From contig NC_058493.1 of the NCBI RefSeq assembly GCF_020382885.2, positions 20,209,499 through 20,273,498 on the forward strand: a DNA stretch of 64,000 nt, given 5' to 3'. Below the pieces are notes generated by a model, which ran no database searches, was not told the DNA's origin, and saw nothing but the letters and a program-made list of their open reading frames with translations. Position numbers and translations under genes: made by a program. Origin of the DNA: Scatophagus argus (lineage: Eukaryota > Chordata > Actinopteri > Scatophagidae). This document shows, piece by piece, positions 37,401 through 51,200 of the stretch (position 1 is the first letter of the stretch; each line of letters starts with the position of its first letter).

Positions 37401-40400
37401 ACTAATTGTAAGCATCTATTTAGATTATCTTGTACTGTTTGTATTTTTGTTTATACACATATGTAACTTTTTCTTTTCTCTTTCAATTTCCCCTCCCTGA
37501 TTTAGGACTACTTCTATCCCAAGTATTTAGGTAAGTTATCATTCTGAATAAAACTCTTCATTTCTACTCATAATAGTTGGCTTGACTTGATTATATGTTT
37601 GTAATCTCATTTTTGTTTCTGTCTAGCCTGTGTGGAGAAATTTGGAGATGCTGAAAGGAAGAAACAGGACCTGGTTACCTGTGTCCACAGTAAGTTTTAT
37701 TCCCTCTTATACTAGGTTCAGACAGGAAGAGGAAGCACCCTGAAGAGCAGCAAAGCACTATCTGCCTCCTTTTGGCACCCACGATAATTAATTTACTGTA
37801 CAGACAGAGCACACTGCAGTGTGCAGCTCATTTAGCCAGCATGTGATCTGCATCGATCTGATGTTATACATTCACAAGGTTATCAGCTCTGTGTGTAATT
37901 AAAAAAAGAAGAGAAACAGAATCACTTGCTGACCAGAACAATGAAACAAGCTTCTAGTGTTGACAGACAGGCTACTGCCCTCCCGTCTGAACCCAATGTT
38001 AAACGTGTGCCCACTTACCTTGATAGATACCTGAACCTTCACACCTGTTCTTTTCTGTCTTTCTTTTCACTGTGGAAGTGTTGTTGCATCCAGTGAGAGT
38101 AGTTGTACTGTTGGGGCTGGGCTGCACTGCAGTATCACTGCCCTGCACTCAGACGTACAGTACATTCTCACTAAATAGAAAAGGAAAAAGAAGGAAAGAT
38201 GAAAAGGAGTGTGGAATATCTTTGGCAACACCGGGTCAGTTTTTTGCAGCGTGACACACCTAACTGATTCTGTGCTATATGTGTGTGAGCCCAGGTATCT
38301 ATGAGTAACATTGCAGCACTTTCACATTGGTGAATGAGCAACACACCCCTTCATTCGTCACACACTCGCTCTCTCTCTCCCTGACTGCACCAGCCTCTTC
38401 GTGAGCTGGCCCCGCAGAAGAGTGACGTGAAAAAAAAGTCTTGACGTGAGTGTAGCACAGGATTTCTGCTGCATCAGGATACAAGGACCGACCCGGCTTT
38501 GCTGCTATTGGCTGAGGAACCTGGGGGGGTGGGGGGCCGTGGGGGGATTCCATGACTCAGCTGCAGCATTGTGGCACGGCAGCTCCTTTTTTCCCCTCTA
38601 CATCCGTCAGCACACCACCTATCTCTCTCACCGCTTTATCTCTCTCTGTGTAAATCTCTGCCCCTCTGTCTCAGTGCAAACTAGCAGTGGCAGGTTTGCC
38701 AGTATCAAAGCAGATTAAGAAATTCCACTGATTCCATTTATGAAGTATACAGACGTGGCATATTACATGTCACAAACATGGCTTATTATGGTAAGATATA
38801 TGCTAGGATTCATATTTACACATACAGAAAGCAGATTTCACTGTATGCACAGTGGGCAGAGTTTATTCTGCAGTTTGCAGATACATATGTTGTTTTTTTT
38901 CAACTACTCTGCAGAAAAATGGAGTCACTCCCACATTACACAAATCATCATTTCAGTGTTCCCACATTGTGTCCTTTATTAAACGAAATTACTTTTTGAA
39001 GTACTCTTAAGGGGTCTGCAGTTACCCCTGCTTGCTTGTCACCCAGTGCTTACTAACCAAGAGCTTTGATCAGTTTACTCTGACTCATTTAGGGACTGCA
39101 GTATAAAGACACATATACTTGTACTGTTACTTAAGCTTCTGCCAGTGGTGTGGACTTCAGTGAAAGAGTAGAGCACAAGTTACTTTTACTCAATTGATAA
39201 AAGATGTGTGACAGTGTTTTGCAGAGTTTCACTATCCTTTTTTTTGTATAAATGTGTAGAAAATTATATGTGATAAATTTTATATTTGACATTGTTAACA
39301 GACTTTTTGCCGGAATAAATAAAATGAATCAATATGGCTGTGCAAAATAAGTCATGCGCATATATAAATGTGCAGCTACTTGCATGATTTTGATATTGGG
39401 TTTGATAGTGATGAAAGGCAATTATTACCCCAATACAAGAAACTGGCTAATATGTATTTTTAGAGAATATTTAACCTGGTGATGAACCTTAAATCCATTT
39501 TTAGTATTATAGTAGCTCACAGAGCCCATTTGTCTGGGCCCATTTGGTTTGTGATTTTGTCGCTGAAATGTTGAAAAAAAAAATGGGATCATCACTTTGC
39601 TGGAAGCCCTTCATTAGTTTTATGTTTGTGAGTCTTTATTTATTCGTACAACTGATGATCCACATTTTGCTTGCTTGTTTTATCAAGGGACAATCAGAAT
39701 TTGTCTCTAGAAAGTGCTAGAGCATGCAGTTGACACTGATTTGATTTTGCCACTTTATGTATCACCCATGTGTGGTTTAGATTTATTGTCATGGTGAGTC
39801 TGCTGTCAATGTACGTCTACCAAAGGGCTGTAAGATTATGTTAATTTAAGCTTCAGTCACATGGAACCCCGGATGTTTCACTAATGATACTAGGATATTT
39901 ATATGTTCAGTTTTGTACATCATACAGTGGAAAAAAAGTCCTGATTTGAAAGTTTTTTCACATGAAGTTATCTCTCTCCTGTTCGCCTTATTTTCTCCAG
40001 ACACTGTCCTTTTCTCTTTCTCAGACTGCCAGACAAGTCTGGGCATGCTAGCTGGATTTCAAACTCCACTGCTAGGAAAAGGAAACTGGATGGGGAGAGA
40101 AAATATTTGCACATGTGCTCACTTACACATTCACTTGGAGTAAAAGAGACGACTCGGGTGAAATGGTCTAATACAAAAAAACAGGACAAACAACAATCAG
40201 CAGACAGTTGAATTTCCATCTTGATTTTCTTGTTTTTATGTGAGCTAGTGGACAGGTATGCTGGGAAGGATGGAATTAGGGCATCTCCGGTAGGAGAGCT
40301 TAGCCAGCATTAAGCTATTTATATTGAACTCCTGATATGCAGAACATGGGAGATGCCCTTCCTCTGTCTGGTGTCAGTATACAATTACACTTGATGAATG

Positions 40401-43400
40401 CATCCTGCTTGTGCAGACTCAATTTTTAAAGAACACTTCTTTTTCTGTGTCTGTCTTTGTTTTCTCACACTGAAAGATATTCCAGACCAGTGCTCTCCAT
40501 CTCCCTGTAATGCCAGAGGTACGGTGCGCTGCGAGGACAAGAAGGGCGACTTCCTCTGTCACTGTTTCACAGGCTGGGCCGGAGCCAGGTGTGAGACAGG
40601 TACTGTCATCACTATGGAAAATGAGAGAGGTTGTTTAGTTGGACGCAGTGTGCTGGAGCTCAGCAGAGGTCGAACTTTTTGCACTGTCATTCAGTTTCAC
40701 ATCCAGCATCTGTGGACACGTCATAGTCACTGTGACCTTGGTTTTGACAGACAACTCCTGTCCACTAACTGACACATGACTAATGAAAGTGATGGGAGGC
40801 TAGATCTTTCTGATGTTTTGAACATTTAAAGTATTGAGAATGGTGGCTTTTAATTTGACCTTGCAAAACTGTTGTGCTAGTGTTTAATTTTCATCTTACC
40901 ATTGCAGCTGTTCTTGTTGACATGCTTCTTTAATATCTGCCTGTTGTTACTGCTGCTGCTGTTGTTGTTAATGGTGTGAGTCAGGTCAATATGAACTGCA
41001 TGTATGGGAAACCACAACAGGACTCTGTGTGTCTGTTTAGAGGTCAAAGCCAGTTACTGTACATAGACATGATGGGAAAAAAGTTAGACCAAGGATTCTA
41101 CTTTCAGAAGAGAAATGTAACAAAGGTTAAGTGTATAAGATGGAACTGGAAAGCACACATAATTTATACAGGCACACTGTGAGGGAGAGGGAAACATGTT
41201 TCTCTGATTTATGGCACAGCCACCATTCCACACATTTCCACTGTGACTCATCCTGCCACCTTACTGTGAGAGGAAACCAAAACAGATTCAGTTCGACTCA
41301 GTCTTAGTCTTTTCCACTTGACGACCGCACTCCTAAAAACTCAGCCACAATGTGTGTCAGTTATTTGTAAGCCATCTAGCAAATGCATAGCACATTTAAT
41401 TGAACTTTTTCAGACTGTGTCAGACTTCATGCCTTGCGCTTCTGCTCACAATTTCAAAATGTAACTTTTTCAAAAACGGTTGCTTTAAAAACAACCCGAT
41501 CCTGAATTACTGTAGGAAATTTTAACATCAGCCCAACAAACCGATGATGACGTTTTTCCTGTGTTCGTGTTGACTGAACCGCCATCCTATTTGCAGATGT
41601 CGATGAGTGCAGCAAGAGAAATGGAGGGTGTGACCATGAGTGCAACAACACTATGGGCAGTTACCGCTGCTCCTGTCACCAAGGCTACATGTTGGTAGGA
41701 CGCCACATGTGTAATGGTAAGCCACAAACCATAGATGGACTTCATGTCATAACTGGAATCATGTTAATATAACACAAAAAAAACACTTTGTTTGGCTCAG
41801 TCTGCACTTCACCAGTTTTGAATCCATTTCAAACAATGGACATTTATATTTTGCAGTTGATGTGGCATACATAAACGAATAAATCATGTTGAAAAGATTC
41901 TGAATGTGAGTTTTTGCGGTTGAGGTGTACAAGTACATGGAGAATAATTATTTTTGTAAATAATTCAAACACTTTTATTGGTTAAACCCACAGAAGTTTA
42001 TTTAATATTGTAGATTTTCACACATGAGAGAAATGTGCATAAAATAATTTATTTGCACAATCTCTTAACATTGTGTCCTTTGTGTAAATGTTTATTTCAT
42101 AGTTAGTGCATTGTAGTTAGCATGTATTATATAAACAATGTGGACTAACAATCTGTTGATCTAATTTTTAAATAGCTGTTGGGTGCTATTTTGCGGGCTA
42201 TTTTCACTCAAGTGGTTAATCAGCCAGAGTCAGAATTTACTAGCGTCTGTCTTGTGGATCTTTTTAACTCTTGGTGTTTTTTTCTGACACATTTGTTTTG
42301 ACACAAAGATACAGATTCAGCCCCAACAGATTATGTCCTTGACTTCTTGGTACTGTTGGTACATTTTATGTCTTTCAGATGTGAATGAGTGTGAGGACCC
42401 AAGTGTGTGTGGAACAGCACGGTGTGAAAATAAGGAGGGCAGCTATGATTGCTTTTGTGACGTCGGTTATGTCTACGACAATAAAACCAAGAGCTGTGTT
42501 GGTAAGTGTGCATATACGTACAATAAAAGAGACACACACACACACACAGATTTGTGAGACCTGACTGAGGGGCAGCTTCAGTCTCAGCAGGACTTGATGC
42601 AGCTGTGTTCTGGGGGTCAGCAAAGGAATGCAAAGACATTCGGAGAAATTCTGTAAGTAGGTAACAGGTCACCGTCTCCATGGCGTAAGATAATTTGAGG
42701 GATGAAATGCACAGGCTGACCTTGTGATTCACATTTGCTTTGTACAGAATGTTATTGCCGGATTGTCTTCCGATTTTAAATTGGTCTAGCCAGTAGTTGC
42801 TGTCTACAATAGTTAGAAAAAGCAATAGATGAGGTAAAGCTAAAATACGAACAGAGAAGAGAGATTACATGATTCCAGGTTATAGCAGTGTTTGTTTCTC
42901 TTCAGAGTCATCTTAATGGACACCGTATCATGTTTAAAACTTGCAAGGATTTGGAAACAGCCATCTGTACAATAACAGCAGCAGCATCAAGTAAAATCTT
43001 CATTTAGACTTAGACAATAATAAATGTAATTAAGACTGTAGATGTGCAAATATGATCTTTTATAATGGATGTCAAACAAGTGTAATTGCAGCACGAGGCA
43101 TTAGCGCACTGCTTAACATACACTTTTATACTCAAGGAATGCAAGGATGTCCGAGGCCAAGAAAACGTTACTTTGGTATTTAATAAGATAACATGATAAG
43201 ATTAATAACCACAGCCATCAGGTCTGTTGGTAAAAATACTGAAAAAGAATTCACAGACTTAAACCAAAGTCATTAATCACTTGTTTGCCCTGTTTTGCTC
43301 TGCAGTGGAAACCAGACTTTTCATAACCTCAGTGTATCTCCTCTGAGAATGAGCAGCCAACCTTCTCATGGCCATGTAAGGCTATATGTTGAGCAGGGAG

Positions 43401-46400
43401 ATACCACCCAGTCAACGTCAAAGACCACTTGACTCAAGTGTTGTTTTCATTCCCCGATATGTTGACAGGAAAGACATCTGATATTTTTTTCATGCTTGTG
43501 GAACTGATTGTTGCTTTTAGATCATTGAAAGTTCCTGTTTTGACTAATTTCTGCACTGATGGGACTCCGATAACTTCTTTAACTTTGTGATTCCCTTTAA
43601 CCCATGAATGTCATCTCCCATTTTCTTTTACCTCTTCGATCTGCTCTGTCACTTGTCAGATGTGGATGAGTGCGAGGCAGGTGTGTGTGCAGAGGAGTGC
43701 CTGAACACTCCAGGGAGTTTCCGTTGCTTCTGTGATGGTCGTCAGGGCATGAAGCTGTCCCAGGACCTCAGGAGCTGTAAGGTGAAATAAATGAACTGTG
43801 ACAAATATATACCAGCAATTTCATATATCAGCTTTCACGTTTGTGGCTAAATGTGAGCTATAAACTACATTATTAATCTTTAAAAAACATTTTGAATGAG
43901 TCAGGATCACAAAGTAGCAGCTTGCATCATCTCCAGCTTGTTTTGTGTCTCTCTGTGTCTTCACAGCCTTTAACTCCCTGTATGTCACCGACTCTGAAGA
44001 GGAACGCTCGTTCCCTCTACCTGGGCCGCATGTTCAGCGGCGTACCGGTGGTGAGGCTGCGTTTCCGCAGGAAGATTCAAACCGGGTGAGAAGGTCCTAA
44101 CAAAAACATCACACCTTCTCAACGTTTATATCTAGGTTACACTAAGTTTAAAGGCAATATATAAAATGGTAAGACTGTATGTTAAATTAAATTAACCAGT
44201 GTTTATATATTTAAAATTAAATATTTTACCAGACATGTTTCAGGAAATGCCAAGTGTTTTTATGATGATAACTAATCTCAGTGCTACCTAACTACGTTCG
44301 TTGATTTGTATCCATGTATAGAAAGCCTTCAGTTAACTCTTTGTGTGGTGCTTAGTGACCAAGCATAGGAGCTTTGGATTTTAATCAAATCATGTTTTAA
44401 ACAAGTTTGAAGTGATACATTAGACTGAGTAGCTGAGTGTTTTTTTTTTACCATACGTAGTCACTTGAACCTGTCCACCAACTTGAGTCACTTTGTGAAT
44501 TTGTATCAGCAAATTCTAAAAAAAAAAAAAAAATCAAAAAAAGGAAAGAAGAAAAAATCCATTATTAGCCGGGAAAATGCCACCCATTTTATTTGAGTGC
44601 CAAGAAGATATCAGATAAAAAATGTAAAAAAAAAAATGCTTTTTGGTTACTAAAAGTGACTTTCTATCATCTCTCCCTTTCCCCTTTTCTTCTTTTTACC
44701 TTTATTTTATATCTATACTTTGTTATTTACTGCATACCTTTTCCCAGCTTTTCAGCAGAGTTTGACTTCCGCACCTACGATCCTGAGGGGGTGATCTTCT
44801 TTGCAGGAGGTCACCTAAACAGCTCTTGGATTGTGCTGGCAATGCACCATGGGAAGCTGGAGCTGCAGCTCAAGTACGGCACAGTCAGCAGGGTCACCAG
44901 CAGCGGACCCATCGTCAACGACGGGCAGTGGAGAAAGGTTGGAGGTTTTTCTGTCATGAACTATGATTCGCTGTTTACATAGCTTCATCACCTCATTGAA
45001 AGCTTCTCAAATATCTCATTTCCTTCTCAGATCTCGGTGGAGGAGCAGGGGAGGAGTCTAGTGATTAAGATTGACAGGGAGGCCGTCATGAAGATCGCAG
45101 TAAATGGTGATCTGTTTACACTAAAGAAGGGCATGCATGAGCTCAACCTCACAGTGGGAGGTGTCCCTTTCAGAGAGGACAGCCTCGTCAATCAGGTGCT
45201 TGTTTGTGCTTCTGTGCTTTCTTGAATATGCTTGAAAAGGAGATGTTCTGTATATGTTTGTCAACTGTTGTAATGATGTCATAGGTGAACCCCCGCCTGG
45301 ACGGCTGTATGAAGGAGTGGAGGTGGTTGACGGGTGAAGATACGTCCATACAAGAAACCATTCGATCCAATGACAACATGCAGTGCTTCAGCACCGAGGA
45401 TCCTGGTGCATATTACCCTGGCACAGGCTTCGCGCTCTTTAACATCAGCTACGGTACAGTTTGTTTATGTGTGTGCGTGTGTGTGCGCAATGCAAAGCAT
45501 GACTGAAGCTTGCATAACCGAGTTTAAATGCTCCTTCCTGAAGTGGTTAGTCAATGTTAAATTTGTTTGGGTGAATGTTAGTTCGCCTCCGCCATGGCCT
45601 ACTCTTTGTCAACAGTCTGCCTCGTCTTTGTTTGTCGGTAAAGTTCATGACCTGCTGTTCTTTCGCTTCCTGTTCTTATCACTTCAGAATCACAGAACCT
45701 GACTGTCCAGTTGACCCTCCGTCCAACGTCTGCGATCGGAGTGCTGTTTGCGCTTGTTCACCAGGACAGCGTCCCTCTTTCTGTCGCTCTGGCCGACTAT
45801 CATCCCGGCACAGATGAATGGCGAGATGTGAGCACTTAAAAGCTCAAACTGTGTACGTTTGTAAAATTGATTTGTTTGATCTCCAAACTGACTTTTTTTT
45901 TTCCTGTGTCTTCAGTACGTTCTGGTCTCTGTAGGTGATGTCATCATCGCTAGCTCTCCTGCCCCCCTGTGTGATGGGGAGAGTCATGAAATACAGGTGA
46001 CAATCTCAGGCAACCAAACCCTGCTGCACGTTGACAGCCAGCCTGGACGTAGTGAAGACGCAGAAGTTCCTACTGACGTGTTGTCCCAGTCCAGCACCTT
46101 TATAGGAGGTCTCCCTGGTGAGAACACGCATATTTATATACACAGGACACATGATGTGCAGGATGTTATTTGTACAGTATGCAGGTAAAGTGTTAGCGCC
46201 GATGAGTCTCCCACCTTCAAGTACCTTAGAGGAAGGAGATTGTTATAAATTATCAGTAGTTAACATTCATAATTATTAAATCAGTATAGGCATCTTAAAC
46301 TGGGAGACATTATTTTATACTGGGGTGGAAATAAAGCATTCATTATCATCTATCCATCCATTTTCTATACCGCTTATCCGTCAGGGTGGCAGGAGGGCTG

Positions 46401-47355
46401 GAGCCTATCCCAGCTGACTACGGGCGAGACCCTGGACTGGTCGCCAGTCAGTCGCAGGGCCAACACACAAAGACAGACAACCACACACTCTCACACTCAC
46501 ACCTAGGGGCAATTTAGAGTAGCCAGTTAACCTAATGTGCATGTTTTTGGTATTGTGGGAGGAAGCTGGAGTACCCAGAGAAAACCCACGGGAGAACATG
46601 CAAACTCCACATAGAAGGGCCCAGACCGGGATTCGAACCTGGGACTCTCTTGCTATGAGGCGACAGTGCTAACCACTGCACCACCGTGCCGCCCCATTCG
46701 TTATCAGTTATTAGTTTTTCATTATTCCTCTTTTCATTATATGAGAAACTTCTCAATTAACAAACACACACGCTCACATATATTATTGTTACTTATGCAT
46801 TTCATTTCAATTAAAAGAAGAAGAAAAATGTGTGATCTAAAACATGTACAGAGAAAGAAATATTTTTACTTAGTCTCTGCTTGTCACACTCAGTCACAGC
46901 TGCTTTTGCTCTTCTAAAGTCCCTAAAACATCCAGCACATACCAACAATAAACTTAACCATGAATGAGTTGATTATGTAAATTCTATCCATTTGTAGTTG
47001 ACTCACTTTGTTGTCTTGTACTGTGCGATCCATACTTGTCAGATCTGAAGCGACTGGTAGCTGAGTGAATAATTCAGGATCTCTGAACTCCAAACGAGAC
47101 AGAAAACACACTGAATAATACTGTTTTGCACTCTAATGGTTAGGGCCCTACACAGTCCCTCTTGTTATCTGTTGAATCACATGTTGTCATTTCTTCCACT
47201 CAGATGTTCCTCTGGTGTCCACACTGGTGTCGGCGCCCTACAGCGGCTGTCTGGAGGTCCGTGTGAATGGACATTCTCTGGACTTAGACCAGGCCATCCA
47301 CAAGCACAACGACATCCGCTCACACTCCTGCCCCCTGCTGGACTCTCTCCAGTGA
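34430..47355 (+). CDS. gas6: Growth arrest-specific protein 6
   Basis: Gas6 is a secreted, gamma-carboxylated ligand of the Tyro3/Axl/Mer receptors that bridges phosphatidylserine to cells. Exons: 34430-34505, 34751-34911, 37506-37530, 37627-37689, 40477-40599, 41597-41716, 42379-42501, 43660-43781, 43967-44085, 44748-44937, 45031-45195, 45285-45453, 45688-45827, 45916-46117, 47204-47355. The product is 649 residues. Order: signal; propeptide ending FLSRHRR; Gla domain ([17 protein letters not shown]); an 18-residue Cys loop as in human GAS6; four EGFs with hydroxylation motifs ([48 protein letters not shown]); LG1 ([35 protein letters not shown]) and LG2. Gas6-like signatures include NPRLDGCM and [10 protein letters not shown]. 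Exon 2 begins at 34751, because the internal AG at 34767 would break the frame. The neighbour pros1 is a head-to-tail paralogue. Confidence 0.95.
34912..37505 (+). other. gas6 intron 2
   Basis: A 2.6-kb intron; no exon or clear repeat family was recognised. Confidence 0.6.
37690..40476 (+). other. gas6 intron 4
   Basis: A 2.8-kb intron between the Cys-loop exon and the EGF1 exon. No exon was seen; a G-rich patch stands near 38521-38546. Confidence 0.6.
40600..41596 (+). other. gas6 intron 5
   Basis: No exon or clear repeat between the EGF1 and EGF2 exons. Confidence 0.6.
42502..43659 (+). other. gas6 intron 7
   Basis: A short (CA)n at about 42533-42547 follows the donor. No exon was recognised. 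Confidence 0.6.
46349..46694 (-). mobile_element. SINE-like element, copy 3 of 3 (intact A and B boxes)
   Basis: On the minus strand it reads gggcggcacggtggtgcagt, with a B box GGTTCGAATCC and an (ATGG)n end. It is flanked by a 12-bp duplication with one mismatch (46337-46348 and 46695-46706). It lies in the last gas6 intron, antisense to gas6, and is the most complete pol III promoter of the three copies. Confidence 0.85.
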
Positions 47356-49320
47356 CCAGAGAATCAGTTTGCCGAAACTGATCCATACGCAGTTCATTCA
47401 GGCAATGGGGATGATTTCCAATATATTTATAAAAGCTTTGACCAGTAGGGGAAGTGTTTTACATTGGAAGGTTAATAAAAGAAAAAAAAACTGGATGAGG
47501 TATCGAAGTGAGGCTTGAAGCCTTAGCCCAGGATCACCCTGTCCTTTTACTGTGATGACACTGCTGCCAAGAGGCATTTGCAGGGAATTTCACAGTATTC
47601 TCAGTATAATGCCTCTGTAGGGTAGTTAGTCAGCCAGTGAGCAATACCTGTACTAGGCAGAAGATATGGGAATAAGTGCTGCAAAACATTGCCTCAAAAA
47701 CTGCCCATGTATCACAGCCTTGTAAGCCCACAAGAACACGCAGGGCCTTATCTAGATTAGTGTCAAAAGGTTGGTCTCGGGTCAGCCTGCTGACCCTGGC
47801 ACCCTGTGGTTAAAAGCAGATCTGACGGGAACTTTGTAGGCAAAGTGACTCTTTGCTGCAGCAACTCAGTTGAGCTGTGGTCATGTTGCTTACATCCAGT
47901 TCACCTAATGCCCATGTCCACAAAGGCTGAAATAATCAAGTGCTAATGTAGAATTATACAAAATTAAAAAAAAAAAAACCCAAAAAAACCCCACAAACAC
48001 AGGGACCAGATAAATGGTCCCACATGAACAACCCTACTTAGAGAAAATGTGAGCATAGGTGCTCCGGACTTTATGATTTAGGAGATGATTGGGGACTAAA
48101 TGAATTTATTTGCCCCTAAGAAGCTGCATCCTCTCCTTCAGCGCAGCAGGAAAAGCGTGCTGTTAGGCACAGCTGTGTGTTCTGTAGAAAAGCTTGCACA
48201 TTGTTGCAGGCAGAGATGGACTGCATGTTAAGCCATTTTCTTGATTTCCTCTCAACTATATAAGCACTCCATGTCTGCCCGCAACCTTAAAAATCAACCA
48301 TGTGCCTCCAAAGAACAAACAACGAAACTTCACAACAGCTTCCCTCCAAACAGGTGAATCATTTCACAAAGGTGCAGTACTGTAACACACAAACAGAGCC
48401 AACACCTCTCCTAATGAAATATTGTACTCATTGCAGTTAATACACTATGCATTTCCACCTGTGCATTTTGGGGTATTAGTCTTTCAAAGAACTGACTGAC
48501 ACCCTGATTCTCAATAATCTTCAATCAATAACTTTGTCACAAAGGCCCCTTCTTCCCCTCAGAATCACCCACTCACAGTAATGTACCTGCCATATCTGAG
48601 GATGATAGATCAGTCACAGAAGCACAGGGAGACAGGAAGGGGCCCTCTCCACCAAGGAGAGAGTGAGCACTGCATCGATCGCACCACACAAGCTACTGAG
48701 AGTGAAAAGAGTGCGCTGTAATATACTGAATATGTAAATAACATGACTGTACAATGCTTTATAGAAGACAGAAAACAAGCACTACCTTACGCTCACTGAG
48801 GTTTTCTGCACATTTAAGTTGATCCAAAGTGAAACGGTTATCTGAGTCTCTCGACTTCATTTGCTTCTTAAAGCGACGCTTCTTTTCTTGAATTAGGAAT
48901 TGGGAGACCGTGAGAGCAATATACAGGGATTAAATTGTTGTAAATCTTTAGGGAATCAGTTTTTTAATTTGATTTTATAGGTGCTGAGTGAATCAAAAAC
49001 ACAATGAAAACAAAGAATGTCAGAAAGGAGCTTTGTGATTGAGAATGCCAAAAGGGCTCCGGCGTCATTTTACTTCCCTCTGTAATGTATCGTTTCTAGT
49101 TTTCTGATGAATGAATGCCTGAATATAGAGCTTGACGAGTTATTGTTTATTTTTTATCTTGTGTTGTATATTGAATTTGTCTTTTAGTTTTTATTTTTCA
49201 CCTTAACTGCCAGTATGTGTACAATGCTGAGAGAAGTCTGCCTTTTGAGTTTTAACTTCCCTCGACAGTGAAAAATCCTATTTAAAAAACAAAAATAAAA
49301 GCAGCTGTAAGAACATCATA
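47356..49320 (+). other. gas6 3' UTR region
   Basis: After the gas6 stop there is an early AATAAA at 47474-47479 and a distal one at 49294-49299. The second would give a 3' UTR near 1.9 kb. No exon is visible; the A/C-rich stretch around 47961-48000 is low complexity. Confidence 0.55.
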
Positions 49321-50244
49321 GAGTAAAATTGTATTTTCAAAAGTGCATCTGTATGCTGTGTGGTTATGTTAAACTTCTTTATGTCCTCTCCCTGTGTGAT
49401 ATTGACATTTTAAACTCAAGGTTTTGACAGCAAAAAGATCATGTTTATGTCTCGTCGGTGTAACTTTGATGAACAGTTGTTGTCAGTCTTAATCACAGTG
49501 ACAAATACATTGCATTTCCTGTGAGTGCGCCACCATAAAATGACCCTGTATTTCACCAGTTGAATGCCTTTGAACTAGCAGCCGCAGGAAATGTTGGGTT
49601 TGCATTCACAGTAACTTGATATATGGCTCTGACATTTTATCAGGGGAGCAAACAGTAAATTGAGGATGAAATTTGAATAGCGGACTCCACCACTTGCAAT
49701 GAAAACTACTGTAGAGATGCATTACAGAATTTAAAACAAAATGGTGGCTTACAAATGGTGATTGAGAGAATTCTGTCAAAAGTACTGAAAAAAAAAATAG
49801 TCCAGTGAACCTTGAATTCAAAATATTTTATCAACAACACCAAGAGGGAAATTCATGCTCAGTTTCTGGATTTACATTATCAGGCAATTGAAAAACACTG
49901 TTTTATTAAAGTGAGCTGAAGTTTTGCAAAAGTGGCCATAAGTGGCAATTAAGGAACATAGGTAAATCGTTTTGCAGCATAACAGTAACACGAGTCAAAA
50001 AACCAGGAATGTGCATCATACAGCGATGACTACTTAACTGACTTTGCTAACATTAGCCATAATATGCTACTGATCAAGCGAGACCAAGAGATGCTTTAGG
50101 ACTACATGTATTGATTTCACTAAGTGATTTTTTTTCCTTTTATGTCCATAAGAAGTGATGTCCAATCCTTGTTCAAAAAGTTACATATATTTAATCTCAC
50201 TATGATGTGAAAGAGTACAGTGAAAACAGTCAGTAGTACTGGAA

Positions 50245-50502
50245 AAGGCTTAGACTGAAACACAACTAGCCTGACTCTATCTGTAAAATGGTAAATTGCA
50301 GTTTTTACACACTGGTTTGTGTATGAATTAAACAAACAAGATTAAACGTGCTAATTAGTGAGCTTTAGCTATAGAGCCAGCATTTTAAACATTTCATTGT
50401 GAATCTAAGCTAACTGGCTGCTGATAGTAGCATGTAAACACGCGTGTTATGGATCTTCTCATTTATCTCTCAGCAGACAAGCAAATAAGCTTAAAATGTG
50501 AG
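50245..50502. mobile_element. Foldback-family relic
   Basis: The left part (actagcctgactctatctgt ... ttaaacaaacaag) and right part (gctaactggctgctgatagt ... ggatcttctcatttatctct) match the arms of the element at 14796-15450. Confidence 0.5.
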
Positions 50503-50899
50503 ATTGTGATGAAGCCCCACACCCTAAATATTTACATCAGTGTATGTATACATTTCTTATAGGTGTCTCTTTAATTGCTACATAGTATTCTATAGCAGCA
50601 GCAGCTACACAATCCTATCCCACAGCAGTTAACATGCATCATCAATAATGTATACAGTATATTGATGTTTTAAAGTGCATATTAAATGATTCACACAAAC
50701 ATAAAACAGCAACATCATTACATCATTGTCATTTACTCTTCAGTTCACATTTAAAGAAAGCCCTTTAACAGCAGTTAGTATAGTGAGACAACAGTTTCCT
50801 GTAATTCACAAGTTATAACAGAAACCGCTCTCAGATCACAGTCAAGTATGCTACATTTAGAGTTTGTGATATGGACGTGTCTGAAGGTCAGCTTTAGGC

Positions 50900-51200
50900 T
50901 TTAAGAAATTTGCTGAGGCTATTTGCTTTCTTGCTGGGAGTGAGATGAACACTAACTTCCTGGAGTCAAATCCATAGTTTTTATACTTTGTTTTTGTACA
51001 GCTTGACATAATAAGACAATGACCCTCAGAGACGCTGCAAGTTGGATTTTGTCTCCTTTGTACAAAGCAAAGCAAATTGTTTCCCCTTGTTTCCATTCAG
51101 CTGCTGGCTGTAGCTTCACATTTGCCGATAGATCTGAGAGCGGTATCAGTCTAACTTTTGTCAGGAGAGCGAATAAGCATATTTCCCAAACTTGTCGCCT
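50900..51200. mobile_element. Foldback-family relic
   Basis: The left part (tatttgctttcttgctggga) and the inverted right part (gctgctggctgtagcttcac ... ggagagcgaataagcatatt) belong to the same family as 14796-15450. The interior is shortened. Confidence 0.5.
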
